64,000 nucleotides of DNA from positions 1 through 64,000 of the forward strand of contig CAZQJC010000328.1 of assembly GCA_964593795.1 (NCBI GenBank). Reading direction: 5' to 3'. The notes beneath the pieces were generated by a model, which was given only the letters and a program-made list of their open reading frames with translations, ran no database searches and was not told where the DNA came from. Source of the DNA: JAHFDS01 sp964593795 (GTDB taxonomy: Bacteria; Myxococcota_A; Polyangia; JAHFDS01). Shown here piece after piece: positions 1-10,313 of the stretch. Position numbers and translations under genes: made by a program. Numbering within the stretch: position 1 is the first letter of the stretch; every line of letters begins with the position of its first letter.

Positions 1-2156
<2,156 letters not shown>

Positions 2157-2184
2157 GGCTTCAGGCTTCAGGCTTCAGGCTTCA
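2157..2184 (+). repeat. (GGCTTCA)4 tandem heptamer array, left inverted-repeat arm
   Basis: Four exact 7-bp copies directly follow the TGA of parC. It is the perfect reverse complement of the array at 2566-2593. A transcript through both arms could fold into a 28-bp stem with the four-helix-bundle gene in the loop. Confidence 0.95.
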
Positions 2185-2193
2185 GGGGCCGGA

Positions 2194-2556
2194 GTGAGTC
2201 GCGACCCACGTCGACTCAAGGTCTTCGGGCTCGCCGATGAGCTCGTGGTCGAAGTGTATCGACATACGTCGAGCTTCCCGATGTCGGAGCGCTTCGGGCT
2301 GCAGGCGCAGCTCCGGCGCGCAGCCGTTTCGGTCCCGACCAATCTCGTCGAAGGCTGTCACCGAGCATCGACGAAGGACTACAAGCACTTCGTGACGATG
2401 GCGATGGCCTCAGCTGCCGAGGTTCGCTACCTCGTCGACTTGTCCAGGCGTCTGGGATTCGTGGCGCCGGATGGATTCGAGGCGTTGAGCCCCCGCTACG
2501 ATGAGCTCGTGCGAGGCCTGCAGGGCCTTGTCTCGGCGCTCGAGAGGCGCGCCTGA
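2194..2556 (+). CDS. Four-helix-bundle protein (23S rRNA intervening-sequence protein family)
   Basis: A 120-residue, almost wholly helical protein matching the family annotated as 'four helix bundle protein' or 'S23 / IVS protein' (TIGR02436 type). Seen: the signature-like QLRRAAVSVPTNLVEGC, then KDYKHFVTMAMASAAEVRYL, the usual spacing of a conserved basic helix followed by a second amphipathic helix. The GTG start at 2194 lies 9 bases after the left heptamer array. By eye the gene is less GC-rich at third positions than parC and parE, which suggests acquisition. The family's biochemical role is unknown. Members form pentamers and some relatives act with diversity-generating reverse transcriptases, but no reverse transcriptase or variable repeat is visible here. 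Confidence 0.85.
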   Translation: MSRDPRRLKVFGLADELVVEVYRHTSSFPMSERFGLQAQLRRAAVSVPTNLVEGCHRASTKDYKHFVTMAMASAAEVRYLVDLSRRLGFVAPDGFEALSPRYDELVRGLQGLVSALERRA

Positions 2557-2565
2557 CTTCCGGCT

Positions 2566-2593
2566 TGAAGCCTGAAGCCTGAAGCCTGAAGCC
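2566..2593 (+). repeat. (TGAAGCC)4 tandem heptamer array, right inverted-repeat arm
   Basis: Four exact copies, the reverse complement of the array at 2157-2184. It ends two bases before the parE start codon, so it occupies the place of the parE ribosome binding site. No normal Shine-Dalgarno sequence is visible there, only GAAG within the repeat. Confidence 0.95.
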
Positions 2594-2595
2594 TC

Positions 2596-4575
2596 ATGTC
2601 CAAGGACGATGACGATGAGCTCGAAAAGAAGCGCAGAGAAAAGCAGGAAAAGATGAGCACTTCGTACTCTGGCAGCGACATTCTCGTCCTCGAGGGGCTC
2701 GAGCCCGTGCGGCGCCGGCCGGGCATGTACATCGGCGGCACGGGGGCGTCGGGCTACCACCACCTCCTGTGGGAGATCGTCGACAACTCGGTCGACGAGG
2801 TGATGAACGGCTACGCCAAGCGCATCGAGGTCACGATCCACAAGGACGGCAAGAGCGCGACGGTGGTGGACGACGGGCGCGGCATCCCGCTCGACGAGAT
2901 CCCCAAGTTCAAGAAGTCGGCGCTCGAGATCGTGATGACCACGCTGCACGCCGGCGGCAAGTTCGAGAAGAAGGGCTACGCGCACTCGGGCGGCCTGCAC
3001 GGCGTCGGCGCGTCGGTCGTCAACGCGCTGTCGGAGGAGGTGCGGGTCCGCGTCAAGCGCGGCGGCAAGGAGCACGAGCAGACCTACGGGCGCGGGCTCG
3101 TGACGAGCAAGCTGCGCGTCCTCGGCGGCTGCCGCGGCACGGGCACGACGACGTACTTCCGGCCGGATCCGGACATCTTCGGGCACAAGCTGGCGTTCGA
3201 CGTCCCGCACATCCGCGAGCGGCTCGAGGCCAAGACCTACCTGCACAAGGGCCTCAAGGTGCTGTTCGTCGACGAGGCGACGGGCGAGAAGGTCGAGTTC
3301 GCGCACTCGCAGGGCATCGCCGACTACCTCGGCCGGATCATCGGCGAGCGCGGCAAGCCCGCCTCCCACGCGGGCAGCTTCTACGTCTCGAGTGACCAGC
3401 TCGAGGGAGGCGCCAAGGCCGAGCTGTCGATGGCGTGGACCGAGGCGACCGACGAGCACGTGCGCTCGTTCGTCAACGGCATCCCGACGGGCGCCGGCGG
3501 CACGCACGAAAACGGCCTGAAGAGCGGCATCGTCAAGGCGGTGCGCAACTACCTCGAGACGACGGGCACGGCACCGAAGGGCGTCACGCTCGCGGCGGAG
3601 GACATCCGTGAGGGCCTGGTCGCGATCCTCTCGACGTACGTCGCCGAGCCGCAGTTCCAGGGGCAGACCAAGGACCGGCTCAACAACCCCGAGGTCGCGC
3701 AGCAGATCGACGCGTTCGTACGGCCGGCGCTCGAGAAGTGGCTCTACGAGAACCGCTCGCTGTCCGAGCAGATCGTGGCGCGCATGGCGCTCGCGGCGCG
3801 CGCGCGCGAGGCGAGCCGGGCGGCGGCGCAGCAGGTCACGCGCAAGACCGCCGTGTCGCACCGGCTGAACCTGCCCGGCAAGCTCGCGGACTGCGCCTCC
3901 ACCGACCCGGGCGACAGCGAGCTCTTCATCGTCGAGGGCGACTCGGCAGGCGGCTCGGCGAAGCAGGGGCGCGACCGCAAGACGCAGGCGATCCTGCCGC
4001 TCCGCGGCAAGGTGCTCAACGCCGAGCAGGCCGCGATGGCCAAGGTGCTGCAGAACAAGGAGCTGCAGGACATCGTCAGCGCCCTCGGCTGCGGCATCAG
4101 GCCCGAGCTCGACGTGGGCAAGCTGCGCTACCACAAGATCATCCTGCTCATGGACGCGGACGCCGACGGGCACCACATCTCGACGCTGCTCCTGACGTTC
4201 TTCTACCGGCACATGCCGGCGCTCATCCGCGCGGGGCACGTGTACCTCGCGCAGCCGCCGCTCTATCGCATCGACGTGGGAAAGCAGACCTACTGGGCGC
4301 TCGACGACGCGGAGCGCGACAAGATCCTCGCCACCAAGGTGGCCAAGAACCAGAAGCCCGACATCTCGCGCTTCAAGGGCCTCGGCGAGATGATGCCGGC
4401 GGTGCTCAAGGAGACCACGCTCGATCCGCGCCGGCGGACGCTCTTGCGGATCGCGATCGACGACGAGGCCGAGACCGAGCGCCAGCTCGGCGAGCTCATG
4501 GGCAAGGACGCCGGCGCCCGCTTCCGCTTCATCATGGAGCGCGCGCGCGAGGCCGACGTCGAGATCGACGTGTAG
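2596..4575 (+). CDS. parE: DNA topoisomerase IV subunit B (ParE/GyrB-like ATPase)
   Basis: ATPase subunit that partners the upstream A subunit. A charged N-terminal extension of about 20 residues (MSKDDDDELEKKRREKQEK) precedes the GHKL ATPase domain: VRRRPGMYIG, EIVDNSVDE with the ATP-binding Asn, DDGRGIP, and HSGGLHGVGASVVNAL. A transducer domain follows, then a TOPRIM domain with EGDSAGGSAKQGRDR and LLMDADADGHHI, and a C-terminal GLGEM region. At 659 residues it lacks the large insertion of E. coli GyrB, which fits ParE or a short GyrB. ATG at 2596 lies against the right heptamer array. An alternative internal start is the Met of KMSTSY about 19 codons later. Confidence 0.9.
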   Translation: MSKDDDDELEKKRREKQEKMSTSYSGSDILVLEGLEPVRRRPGMYIGGTGASGYHHLLWEIVDNSVDEVMNGYAKRIEVTIHKDGKSATVVDDGRGIPLDEIPKFKKSALEIVMTTLHAGGKFEKKGYAHSGGLHGVGASVVNALSEEVRVRVKRGGKEHEQTYGRGLVTSKLRVLGGCRGTGTTTYFRPDPDIFGHKLAFDVPHIRERLEAKTYLHKGLKVLFVDEATGEKVEFAHSQGIADYLGRIIGERGKPASHAGSFYVSSDQLEGGAKAELSMAWTEATDEHVRSFVNGIPTGAGGTHENGLKSGIVKAVRNYLETTGTAPKGVTLAAEDIREGLVAILSTYVAEPQFQGQTKDRLNNPEVAQQIDAFVRPALEKWLYENRSLSEQIVARMALAARAREASRAAAQQVTRKTAVSHRLNLPGKLADCASTDPGDSELFIVEGDSAGGSAKQGRDRKTQAILPLRGKVLNAEQAAMAKVLQNKELQDIVSALGCGIRPELDVGKLRYHKIILLMDADADGHHISTLLLTFFYRHMPALIRAGHVYLAQPPLYRIDVGKQTYWALDDAERDKILATKVAKNQKPDISRFKGLGEMMPAVLKETTLDPRRRTLLRIAIDDEAETERQLGELMGKDAGARFRFIMERAREADVEIDV

Positions 4576-4600
4576 CAACCTCCGGATGCCCCAGCCAATC

Positions 4601-4624
4601 GTGCTCGTGCTCGTGCTCGTGCTC
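4601..4624 (+). repeat. (GTGCTC)4 hexamer array
   Basis: Four tandem copies of GTGCTC in the short gap after parE, followed by GATCCGG. The same hexamer with the same GATCCGG flank occurs at 41169-41193, and an eight-copy array lies at 7720-7767. Confidence 0.9.
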
Positions 4625-4641
4625 GATCCGGGCCAGCGACC

Positions 4642-5802
4642 GTGACCAACCCCGGCCGCGCCGGCTGGATCCTCGTCCTCGTCGGCCTGTGGTTGCTCGG
4701 CACGGCCGGCGGGATCGTCGCGCCGGTCGTGGCGGCGTGGGTCGTGCACCACGAGTCGGCGACGTGGTCGCCGGTGCCGTGCACGATCGACTCGGCGCGC
4801 CTGGTCGATCGGTCGGCGAATTCGCGCCACCACAGGAGCTGGGCCGTCGAGGCCACGTACCACTACGAGGTCGGCGGGCGCACCTACCGGGGCGCGGTGG
4901 TCGACCACCTGCCGAGCTACTCGGACCGGCGCGCCGTCATCCAGAAGTACCGTTTCGGCCCGCTCGAGGAGGCGATGGCGGCGGGCACGCCGTTTCTCGG
5001 CTGGGTCGATCCCGAGGATCCGACGCGCGCTGTCCTGTTCCGCGACCTGCCGCCGTACGCGTACATCATGCCCTTCATCTGCGCGCTGATGGGCTGGGGG
5101 GGCATGCGCGTCTTCGTGGCCGGCGTGCTGGCGCGCCGGCGCGCGCACCGGCGGGCGCGCCTGTCGGACGAGTACCCCGATCGGCCCTGGATGGTCGACG
5201 ACCTGTGGGACGGCTTCGCGACCCGGTCGAACCCCGAACGGCTATTCGGGCCGTGGCTCGGGACCGCCTACTTCACCGCGATGGCGGCGATCTTCGTGAA
5301 CCTCTGCCTCGAGCGCCACGCCAAGCCCGCGGGCAAGGTGCTGACGGTCGCGATGGTGGTCGTCTCCCTCGCGCTGCTCGCGCGCACGCTCTACCGCACC
5401 GCGCGACACCTCAAGTGGGGCCGGCTGCGCCTCGCGGTCGCGCGCATGCCGACGAGGCCGGGGGATCTGCTCGAGGGCCTCATCACGTGCGGGCGCCGCG
5501 TCGAGGCGAAGGACGGCTTCTCGCTCACGCTGCGCTGCCTCGAGGGCGCGGGCAGGCGCCGCAGGCTCCGCTGGGAGGGCGGCGGCCGCGTGACCCAGGA
5601 CCTCCTCGGCGCGCTCGACGCCGACGGGACGATGATCCCGGTGCGCATCGAGGTGCCCGCGGACCAGCCCGCGACGGCCTTCGGCGCGGCGGTGCGCTGG
5701 GAGCTCGAGGTCCGGAGCGACACGCCCGGGGTCGACCTGCGCGCGACGTTCGCGGTGCCGATCTACACGTGCCCGGACGAGCGCGTCGAGCGCCGCGCGT
5801 GA
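4642..5802 (+). CDS. DUF3592-domain membrane protein
   Basis: Predicted inner-membrane protein of 386 residues. The first hydrophobic segment is at about 9-31. It is followed by an extracytoplasmic region whose features fit DUF3592: WSPVPCTIDSARLV, a YHYEVGGRTYRG strand pair, and GTPFLGWVDPEDPTRAVLF. Further hydrophobic segments lie near 143-163, 210-230 and 235-257, then a soluble beta-rich C-terminal half ends in a CPDERVERRA tail. No catalytic motif is visible and the role is unknown. The start is GTG, after the GTGCTC array. The stop codon overlaps the GTG of the next gene (GTGA), so the two are probably translated together. Confidence 0.75.
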   Translation: MTNPGRAGWILVLVGLWLLGTAGGIVAPVVAAWVVHHESATWSPVPCTIDSARLVDRSANSRHHRSWAVEATYHYEVGGRTYRGAVVDHLPSYSDRRAVIQKYRFGPLEEAMAAGTPFLGWVDPEDPTRAVLFRDLPPYAYIMPFICALMGWGGMRVFVAGVLARRRAHRRARLSDEYPDRPWMVDDLWDGFATRSNPERLFGPWLGTAYFTAMAAIFVNLCLERHAKPAGKVLTVAMVVVSLALLARTLYRTARHLKWGRLRLAVARMPTRPGDLLEGLITCGRRVEAKDGFSLTLRCLEGAGRRRRLRWEGGGRVTQDLLGALDADGTMIPVRIEVPADQPATAFGAAVRWELEVRSDTPGVDLRATFAVPIYTCPDERVERRA

Positions 5803-6425
5803 CGCTCGCCATCGCGATCACGGCGGTCGGCCTCGCAGGCGCGCTGCTCGCCGAGCGGGCCGGCGCGCGCGCGGCGATGTGGGCGACCAAGCCGGTGGCC
5901 TCGGCGGGCTTCCTGCTGGCGGCGTGGCTCTCTGGCGCCGCCACCTCCGACTATGGGCGGCTGATCCTCGCGGGGCTCGTGCTCTCGTGGCTGGGCGACG
6001 TGCTCCTCATCCCGAAGGCGCGGGCCTGGTTCCTCGCGGGGCTCGGCGCGTTCCTGCTCGCCCACGTGGCGTACGCGGCCGCGTTCGCGCAGCGCGGCGT
6101 CTCCCCGCGCACGGTCGCCCTGGCCTGGGTGCCGATCGTCCTCGTCGGCGTCGTCGTGCTGCGCTGGCTGCGCCCGCACGTGCCGCGCAAGATGCAGGCG
6201 CCGGTCGTCGCCTACGTGATCGCGATCAGCGCGATGGTGGCCCTCGCCGCGGGCACGTTCGCCGCGCGCGCGGACTGGCGCGTCCTCGCGGGCGCGCTCC
6301 TCTTCTGGATCTCCGACCTCTTCGTCGCGCGCAACCGCTTCGTCTCGCCGGGCCTCGAGAACCGCGTGATCGGCCTTCCGCCCTACTACGCCGCGCAGCT
6401 CCTCCTCGCCGCGACGACGGGCTGA
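5799..6425 (+). CDS. YhhN/TMEM86-family membrane protein (lysoplasmalogenase-like)
   Basis: A 208-residue protein with about eight hydrophobic helices and little else. The pattern GLVLSWLGDVLLIP followed by FLAGLGAFLLAHVAYAAAF and ending LFWISDLFVARNRFV...PPYYAAQLL is that of the YhhN family. Characterised members hydrolyse the vinyl ether bond of lysoplasmalogens; most bacterial members are untested. The conserved acidic residues in GD and SDLFVARNR, thought to be catalytic in the family, are present. The start GTG overlaps the stop of the DUF3592 gene. The 3' end is 3 bp from the end of the convergent gene at 6429. Confidence 0.8.
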   Translation: MTLAIAITAVGLAGALLAERAGARAAMWATKPVASAGFLLAAWLSGAATSDYGRLILAGLVLSWLGDVLLIPKARAWFLAGLGAFLLAHVAYAAAFAQRGVSPRTVALAWVPIVLVGVVVLRWLRPHVPRKMQAPVVAYVIAISAMVALAAGTFAARADWRVLAGALLFWISDLFVARNRFVSPGLENRVIGLPPYYAAQLLLAATTG

Positions 6426-6428
6426 CGC

Positions 6429-7673
6429 TCAGTCGAACCAGCCCGCGGGCCACAGGGGCTCCGGGGTGAGGTGCGGGAGCAGGCGGCGGGCGGGCTCGTA
6501 GCGCGCCCAGAGGTCGGGGAAGGCGGCCCGCAGCGAGGGCACGGTGCCGTGGCGGATGTTCACGCGATCGACGTCAAGCGCCGCGCCGCCCTCGAGCGAG
6601 ACGCGATAGCCGCCGCCCCTCGCGGCGACGTCTGCGATCCTCCCCGGGACATATTCGATGTCACGCATGTGTACGAGGCGCGAGATCAGCAGGCGGTTGA
6701 GGATGTCCGCGCGCGCGGCGAGCGGCCGAGGCTCGGGGCCGTTGAGCGTCACGCGGGTGTCCGTGCGCAGGCGCGAGGCGAGGAGCGCGTCGAGGCCCGC
6801 GGGGAGCGGCAGCGACGCGTAGCGGTCCCAGAGGAGCGCGTTCGCCGCGACATCCGAGAGACCCTCGATCGCCCCTTCGATCTCCAGGAGCGCCGCCTCG
6901 AGCGCGCCGATGCCGGGGAGCTCGGCGAGGCGGTCCGCGAGCTCGGCGTGCGCGAAGCGCGCGAGCCGGAGGTAGAGCACGTCGATGACGCCACCCTCGC
7001 CGACGCCGGTGACGAGGTGATGCCTGGGCGCGCCTCCTTGCCGAATCGTGGCGATGTCCTCGTCGGCCCAGTAGGACGAGAGCGGCAGCGCGCCGAACGA
7101 GCGCTCGATGCCCACGCCGAGCGCGAGCACGACGGCGTCGAAGCGCTCGGCCGCCGCTCCCGCGGCGGACACGGCGGGCCCGTCGACGAGGGTCACGGGG
7201 CGCGCGTCGCAGCGCACCTCGATCGCGAAGCGGCGCACCTCGGCGTCGAAGCCGGCGAGCACCTCGGCGGCCATCGCGGCCGAGAGCCCCGCGGTCCAGT
7301 CGAGGAGCGGCAGGCCCGCGCGGGGCTGGCGCGCGCCGGGCCGCGGCCACTCGTGGATGTGCGGGTGGATGTGGCGAACGTGGTTCGACCGCTGCGTGTG
7401 CAGGAGCGAGGAGGCGGCCTCGAGCAGCGAGACGCGGACGCCGCGGCGCCCCAGGCCCGCCGCGACCGCGAGCCCGGCGAAGCCGCCACCGACCACGCAC
7501 GCGCGCGCCCCGGCGCCGAGCGCGCCGGTGGCCTCGAGGGCCCACGCGAGGTTGAACCCCCGCACTGCCTGAAGGTGAATCGACACCCAGCGCTCGAGGC
7601 ATCCGCAGACGAAGACGCCGGGTGCCCCGGGCACGACGGCATAGGGAAGGATCGCCTCGAGCCCCTGCTCCAT
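6429..7673 (-). CDS. FAD/NAD(P)-dependent oxidoreductase
   Basis: A 414-residue flavoprotein-like sequence. The dinucleotide-binding motif VVGGGFAGLAVAAGLG with a downstream acidic strand end (VSLLEA) lies unusually far in, at about residues 60-85. A roughly 55-residue N-terminal segment rich in small and hydrophobic residues precedes it. The second FAD-contact strand, FDAVVLALGVG, is present. An HHxxHxHxH-like stretch (HVRHIHPHIHEW) follows the first fold. The substrate is not predictable, and amine-oxidase-like or thiazole-type oxidoreductases are possible. It is transcribed towards the YhhN gene and its ATG start is 47 bp from a long GTGCTC array. Confidence 0.6.
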   Translation of the reverse strand: MEQGLEAILPYAVVPGAPGVFVCGCLERWVSIHLQAVRGFNLAWALEATGALGAGARACVVGGGFAGLAVAAGLGRRGVRVSLLEAASSLLHTQRSNHVRHIHPHIHEWPRPGARQPRAGLPLLDWTAGLSAAMAAEVLAGFDAEVRRFAIEVRCDARPVTLVDGPAVSAAGAAAERFDAVVLALGVGIERSFGALPLSSYWADEDIATIRQGGAPRHHLVTGVGEGGVIDVLYLRLARFAHAELADRLAELPGIGALEAALLEIEGAIEGLSDVAANALLWDRYASLPLPAGLDALLASRLRTDTRVTLNGPEPRPLAARADILNRLLISRLVHMRDIEYVPGRIADVAARGGGYRVSLEGGAALDVDRVNIRHGTVPSLRAAFPDLWARYEPARRLLPHLTPEPLWPAGWFD

Positions 7674-7719
7674 CGCCCCAGCCTACCCCCAAACCTGCCC
7701 CCTGCCCCCTGGCCCACTG

Positions 7720-7768
<49 letters not shown>

Positions 7769-7835
7769 CGCCCTGCCTCTGACTGATCGCCCCTCCCGGG
7801 GGTTCGATCGCACTCCGATCGATCTCGCGGGGGTG

Positions 7836-8558
7836 CTACCGACGGGGGCCAGGCTTGCGCGCGGGCGGTGCACCGGGGCCTGCCTCTCGCGGCTTCCGCG
7901 CGGTGCGTGACTTGCGTGGCTCGCGCGCGTTGCGCGGTTTCCTCGGGGCGGCAGTGGCAGGGGCAGAGGGGGAGGCCTCGAGCTCGTCGATGGGCTTCGG
8001 ACAGTGCGCGCGGACCTTGCACCCGCGGCACTCCACCCCGCGCCACAGGCGCGAGAAGTACGCCTGCAGCGCGTCCAGCATGGCGTCGTCGGTGGTGGTG
8101 ACGCCGAGCTCGAAGTTGCGCTTGCCCTGGCCTCGCACGCCGAGGCCCGCCCCGGTGAAGTTGGCGCTGCCGAGGTACGCGAGGGCGCCGTCGACGATCA
8201 CGAGCTTGCAGTGGACGCGGGGGCAAAGGCGCATGGCGAGGCCGCCCCCCGCCAGGCGCGGGCGCGTGGTGAGGGCCTCGCGGAACGGACCGGAGGGCGG
8301 CGACGCGTGGAGCAGCCGCAGCTCGACGCCGCGCGCGCGCAGGCCCTCGAGCTCGTCGAGGATCGAGCGGTAGCCGCGGCGGCGCGTGGGCGTCGCCGGC
8401 GCCTCGACCTGCAGCTCCTTGAGGTTCGCGGTCGCGATCCACACCGACGCGCGCGCCTGCAGAATCGCCTCCACCACGCGCGCGTAGTGGCCGCGCCCCG
8501 CCACCAGCTCGAGCGGCACCGCCCGCGCCGGGAGCACGAAGTCGACCGGACCCTCCAC
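7836..8558 (-). CDS. Phospholipase D-like (HKD) domain protein
   Basis: PLD-superfamily protein, cytoplasmic by absence of a signal. One HKD motif is visible, HCKLVIVDGALAYLGSANFT, with a preceding strand-helix repeat lacking the motif. It is therefore like the single-motif PLD nucleases that act as dimers. A Cys cluster, CRGCKVRAHC, may bind metal. The last 45 residues are a basic Lys/Arg/Pro-rich tail that could bind nucleic acid. I prefer the GTG start at 8558, just before the conserved fold. An in-frame ATG at 8633 would add 25 basic residues. The neighbouring sensor kinase is divergent, so both may share a promoter region near 8560-8666. Confidence 0.7.
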   Translation of the reverse strand: MEGPVDFVLPARAVPLELVAGRGHYARVVEAILQARASVWIATANLKELQVEAPATPTRRRGYRSILDELEGLRARGVELRLLHASPPSGPFREALTTRPRLAGGGLAMRLCPRVHCKLVIVDGALAYLGSANFTGAGLGVRGQGKRNFELGVTTTDDAMLDALQAYFSRLWRGVECRGCKVRAHCPKPIDELEASPSAPATAAPRKPRNAREPRKSRTARKPREAGPGAPPARKPGPRR

Positions 8559-8666
8559 CGGACGGTTGTGGCGCGACGCAGGCGCCGGAGCAAGAAAACG
8601 GATCCGGACCCGACGCCCGACACATTCGCTCATGCGGATGGATCTTGGTCGAGGTACGCTTGCGCC

Positions 8667-10313
8667 GTGCGCTGGTCCTTCCGCGGGCTGCTCGTCGCCA
8701 CGCACCTCGGCCTCGTGGCGGCGGTCGTGGTCGTCACGCTGTTCACGCTCGACCGGTCGATCGGCGCCGAGCTCGAGGAGAAAGCCCGGGCCCGCCTGGC
8801 CCAGCAGGCGCGCGGCGCGGCCGAATGGATCGGGCGCGCGCGCAAGCACCAGGAGCAGCTCGCCGGGCGCCTCGCGCAGATCGTGGACGCGCACGTGTTC
8901 TTCGTGGGGCCCGACGGCAAGCGGGTGGCCTACGCGCCCGCCCCCGGCGCGCAGCCGCTGCCGGTCGAGGCGCTCGTATCGGTCGAGGCGCCCGCCGCGG
9001 ACGGCTACGTCGTCCGCCTCGGCGTGCCGATCGAGGAGGTCGCGGCGCCCCGCCGCGCGCTGCGCCGCGAGCTCTTCGGGGCGGCCCTGGTCGGCTTCGG
9101 GGCCGCGATCGCGCTCGCGCTCCTGGTCGCGCGGCGCACGAGCCGGCCGCTCGGCTCGATGAGCGCGTACGCGGGGCGCATCGCCAGGGGCGACTACGAT
9201 CAGCCGGCGCCGGATGCGAGCGGGCCGGCCGAGGTGCAGGTGCTCGGCCGGGCCCTCGGCTCGCTGGCCGAGCAGGTGCGCGCCCGCGTGCGCGACCTCG
9301 AGCTCGAGCGTGATCGCCTCTCGGCGATCCTCCGCGGCATGGTCGAGGGCGTGCTGGTCGTCGGCGCGGATCGGCGCGTGCTCGCGGCCAACCCGTCGGC
9401 GCACGCGCTCCTCGGTCAGGCCGGCCCGCTCGAGGGTCGCGGCCTCGACTCGCTCGGTCTCGAGCCCGAGCTGGCGCGGGTCATCGAGGGCGCGCTCGCG
9501 GGCGAGGAGGCGTCGTCGGTGGAGCTGCCCCGCGACGCCGCGGCGCTCGTGGTGGGCGCGCGGCCGCTCGCGCTCACGGACGGGCGCGGCGCGGTGGCCG
9601 TCCTGCACGACGTCACGCGCCTCCGGCGGCTCGAGACCATGCGCCGCGACTTCGTGGCGAACGTGTCGCACGAGCTGCGCACGCCCGTCACGGCCATCCA
9701 GGGCTACGCGGAGACGCTGCTCGGGTTCGAGGGCGATCCCGCCCGCGCGCGCGGCTTCGTCGAGATCATCCACCGGCACTCGCTCTGCATCGCGCGCCTC
9801 GTCGCCGACCTCCTGCGCCTCGCGGAGCTCGAGGCCCGTCCGGCGAGCGTGCAACCGCGCGAGCCCGTCGCCCTCGCGGCGACCGTGCGCGAGGCGGTGG
9901 CCAACGTGCGGCAGGCCCAGGCCGCCGACGCGACCGCGGAGATCGAGGTGGAGATCGCCGAGGATCTCGTGGCCCGCGGAGACGCGGACGGGCTCGAGCA
10001 GGTCGTCACGAACCTCGTCGGGAACGCCGTGCGCTACGGGCGCCCCGGCGGGCGCGTCACGATCCGCGGCGCGCAGAGCGGCGAGCTCGTCACGCTGTCG
10101 GTCGCCGACGACGGGCCGGGGATCGCAGCGGAGCACCTGCCGCGCCTGTTCGAGCGCTTCTACCGCGTGGACGCGCACCGGTCGCGCGAGGCGGGCGGCA
10201 CCGGCCTCGGCCTCGCGATCGTCAAGCACCTCGTCGAGGCGATGGGCGGCCGCGTGCGCGCCGAGAGCGCCGAGGGTCAGGGCGCGACGTTCACGGTGGA
10301 GCTGCCCGCGTGA
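8667..10313 (+). CDS. PhoR-like membrane sensor histidine kinase
   Basis: A 548-residue transmembrane histidine kinase. TM1 is at about 7-29, a short periplasmic domain follows, and TM2 is at about 132-155. A HAMP region (SRPLGSMSAYAGRIARGDY) comes next, then a PAS-like domain (SAILRGMVEGVLVVGADRRVLAAN). The HisKA box reads FVANVSHELRTPVTAIQGYAE, with the phospho-accepting His. The ATPase domain has NLVGNAVRYG, DDGPGI and GTGLGLAIV. The order TM-HAMP-PAS-HisKA is that of PhoR-type kinases. No response regulator lies next to it, so its partner is elsewhere or is the overlapping downstream protein. The start GTG at 8667 was chosen because it opens the hydrophobic N-terminus. Confidence 0.88.
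   Translation: MRWSFRGLLVATHLGLVAAVVVVTLFTLDRSIGAELEEKARARLAQQARGAAEWIGRARKHQEQLAGRLAQIVDAHVFFVGPDGKRVAYAPAPGAQPLPVEALVSVEAPAADGYVVRLGVPIEEVAAPRRALRRELFGAALVGFGAAIALALLVARRTSRPLGSMSAYAGRIARGDYDQPAPDASGPAEVQVLGRALGSLAEQVRARVRDLELERDRLSAILRGMVEGVLVVGADRRVLAANPSAHALLGQAGPLEGRGLDSLGLEPELARVIEGALAGEEASSVELPRDAAALVVGARPLALTDGRGAVAVLHDVTRLRRLETMRRDFVANVSHELRTPVTAIQGYAETLLGFEGDPARARGFVEIIHRHSLCIARLVADLLRLAELEARPASVQPREPVALAATVREAVANVRQAQAADATAEIEVEIAEDLVARGDADGLEQVVTNLVGNAVRYGRPGGRVTIRGAQSGELVTLSVADDGPGIAAEHLPRLFERFYRVDAHRSREAGGTGLGLAIVKHLVEAMGGRVRAESAEGQGATFTVELPA

Larger units (their letters stand above)
2157..2593. mobile_element. Four-helix-bundle gene bounded by perfect inverted heptamer arrays
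   Basis: Four perfect copies of GGCTTCA (2157-2184) and four of the reverse complement TGAAGCC (2566-2593) form a 28-bp perfect inverted repeat around one small gene. The left array starts at the base after the parC stop codon and the right array ends two bases before the parE ATG, so the unit fills the gap between two genes expected to be co-transcribed. Genes of this protein family are known as intervening sequences inside 23S rRNA genes, where they also sit in long stems. By analogy I infer an inserted, possibly mobile unit. No transposase is present and the mechanism is unknown. Confidence 0.5.

Noticed and set aside
2157..2593. Diversity-generating retroelement with the four-helix protein as accessory factor
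   Set aside because: No reverse transcriptase, template repeat or variable repeat is present in the neighbourhood.
2410..5148. Very long open frame on the minus strand opposite parE
   Set aside because: It is antisense to a clear topoisomerase gene and has an Arg/Asp/Val-rich composition typical of GC-rich shadow frames, with no recognisable domain.
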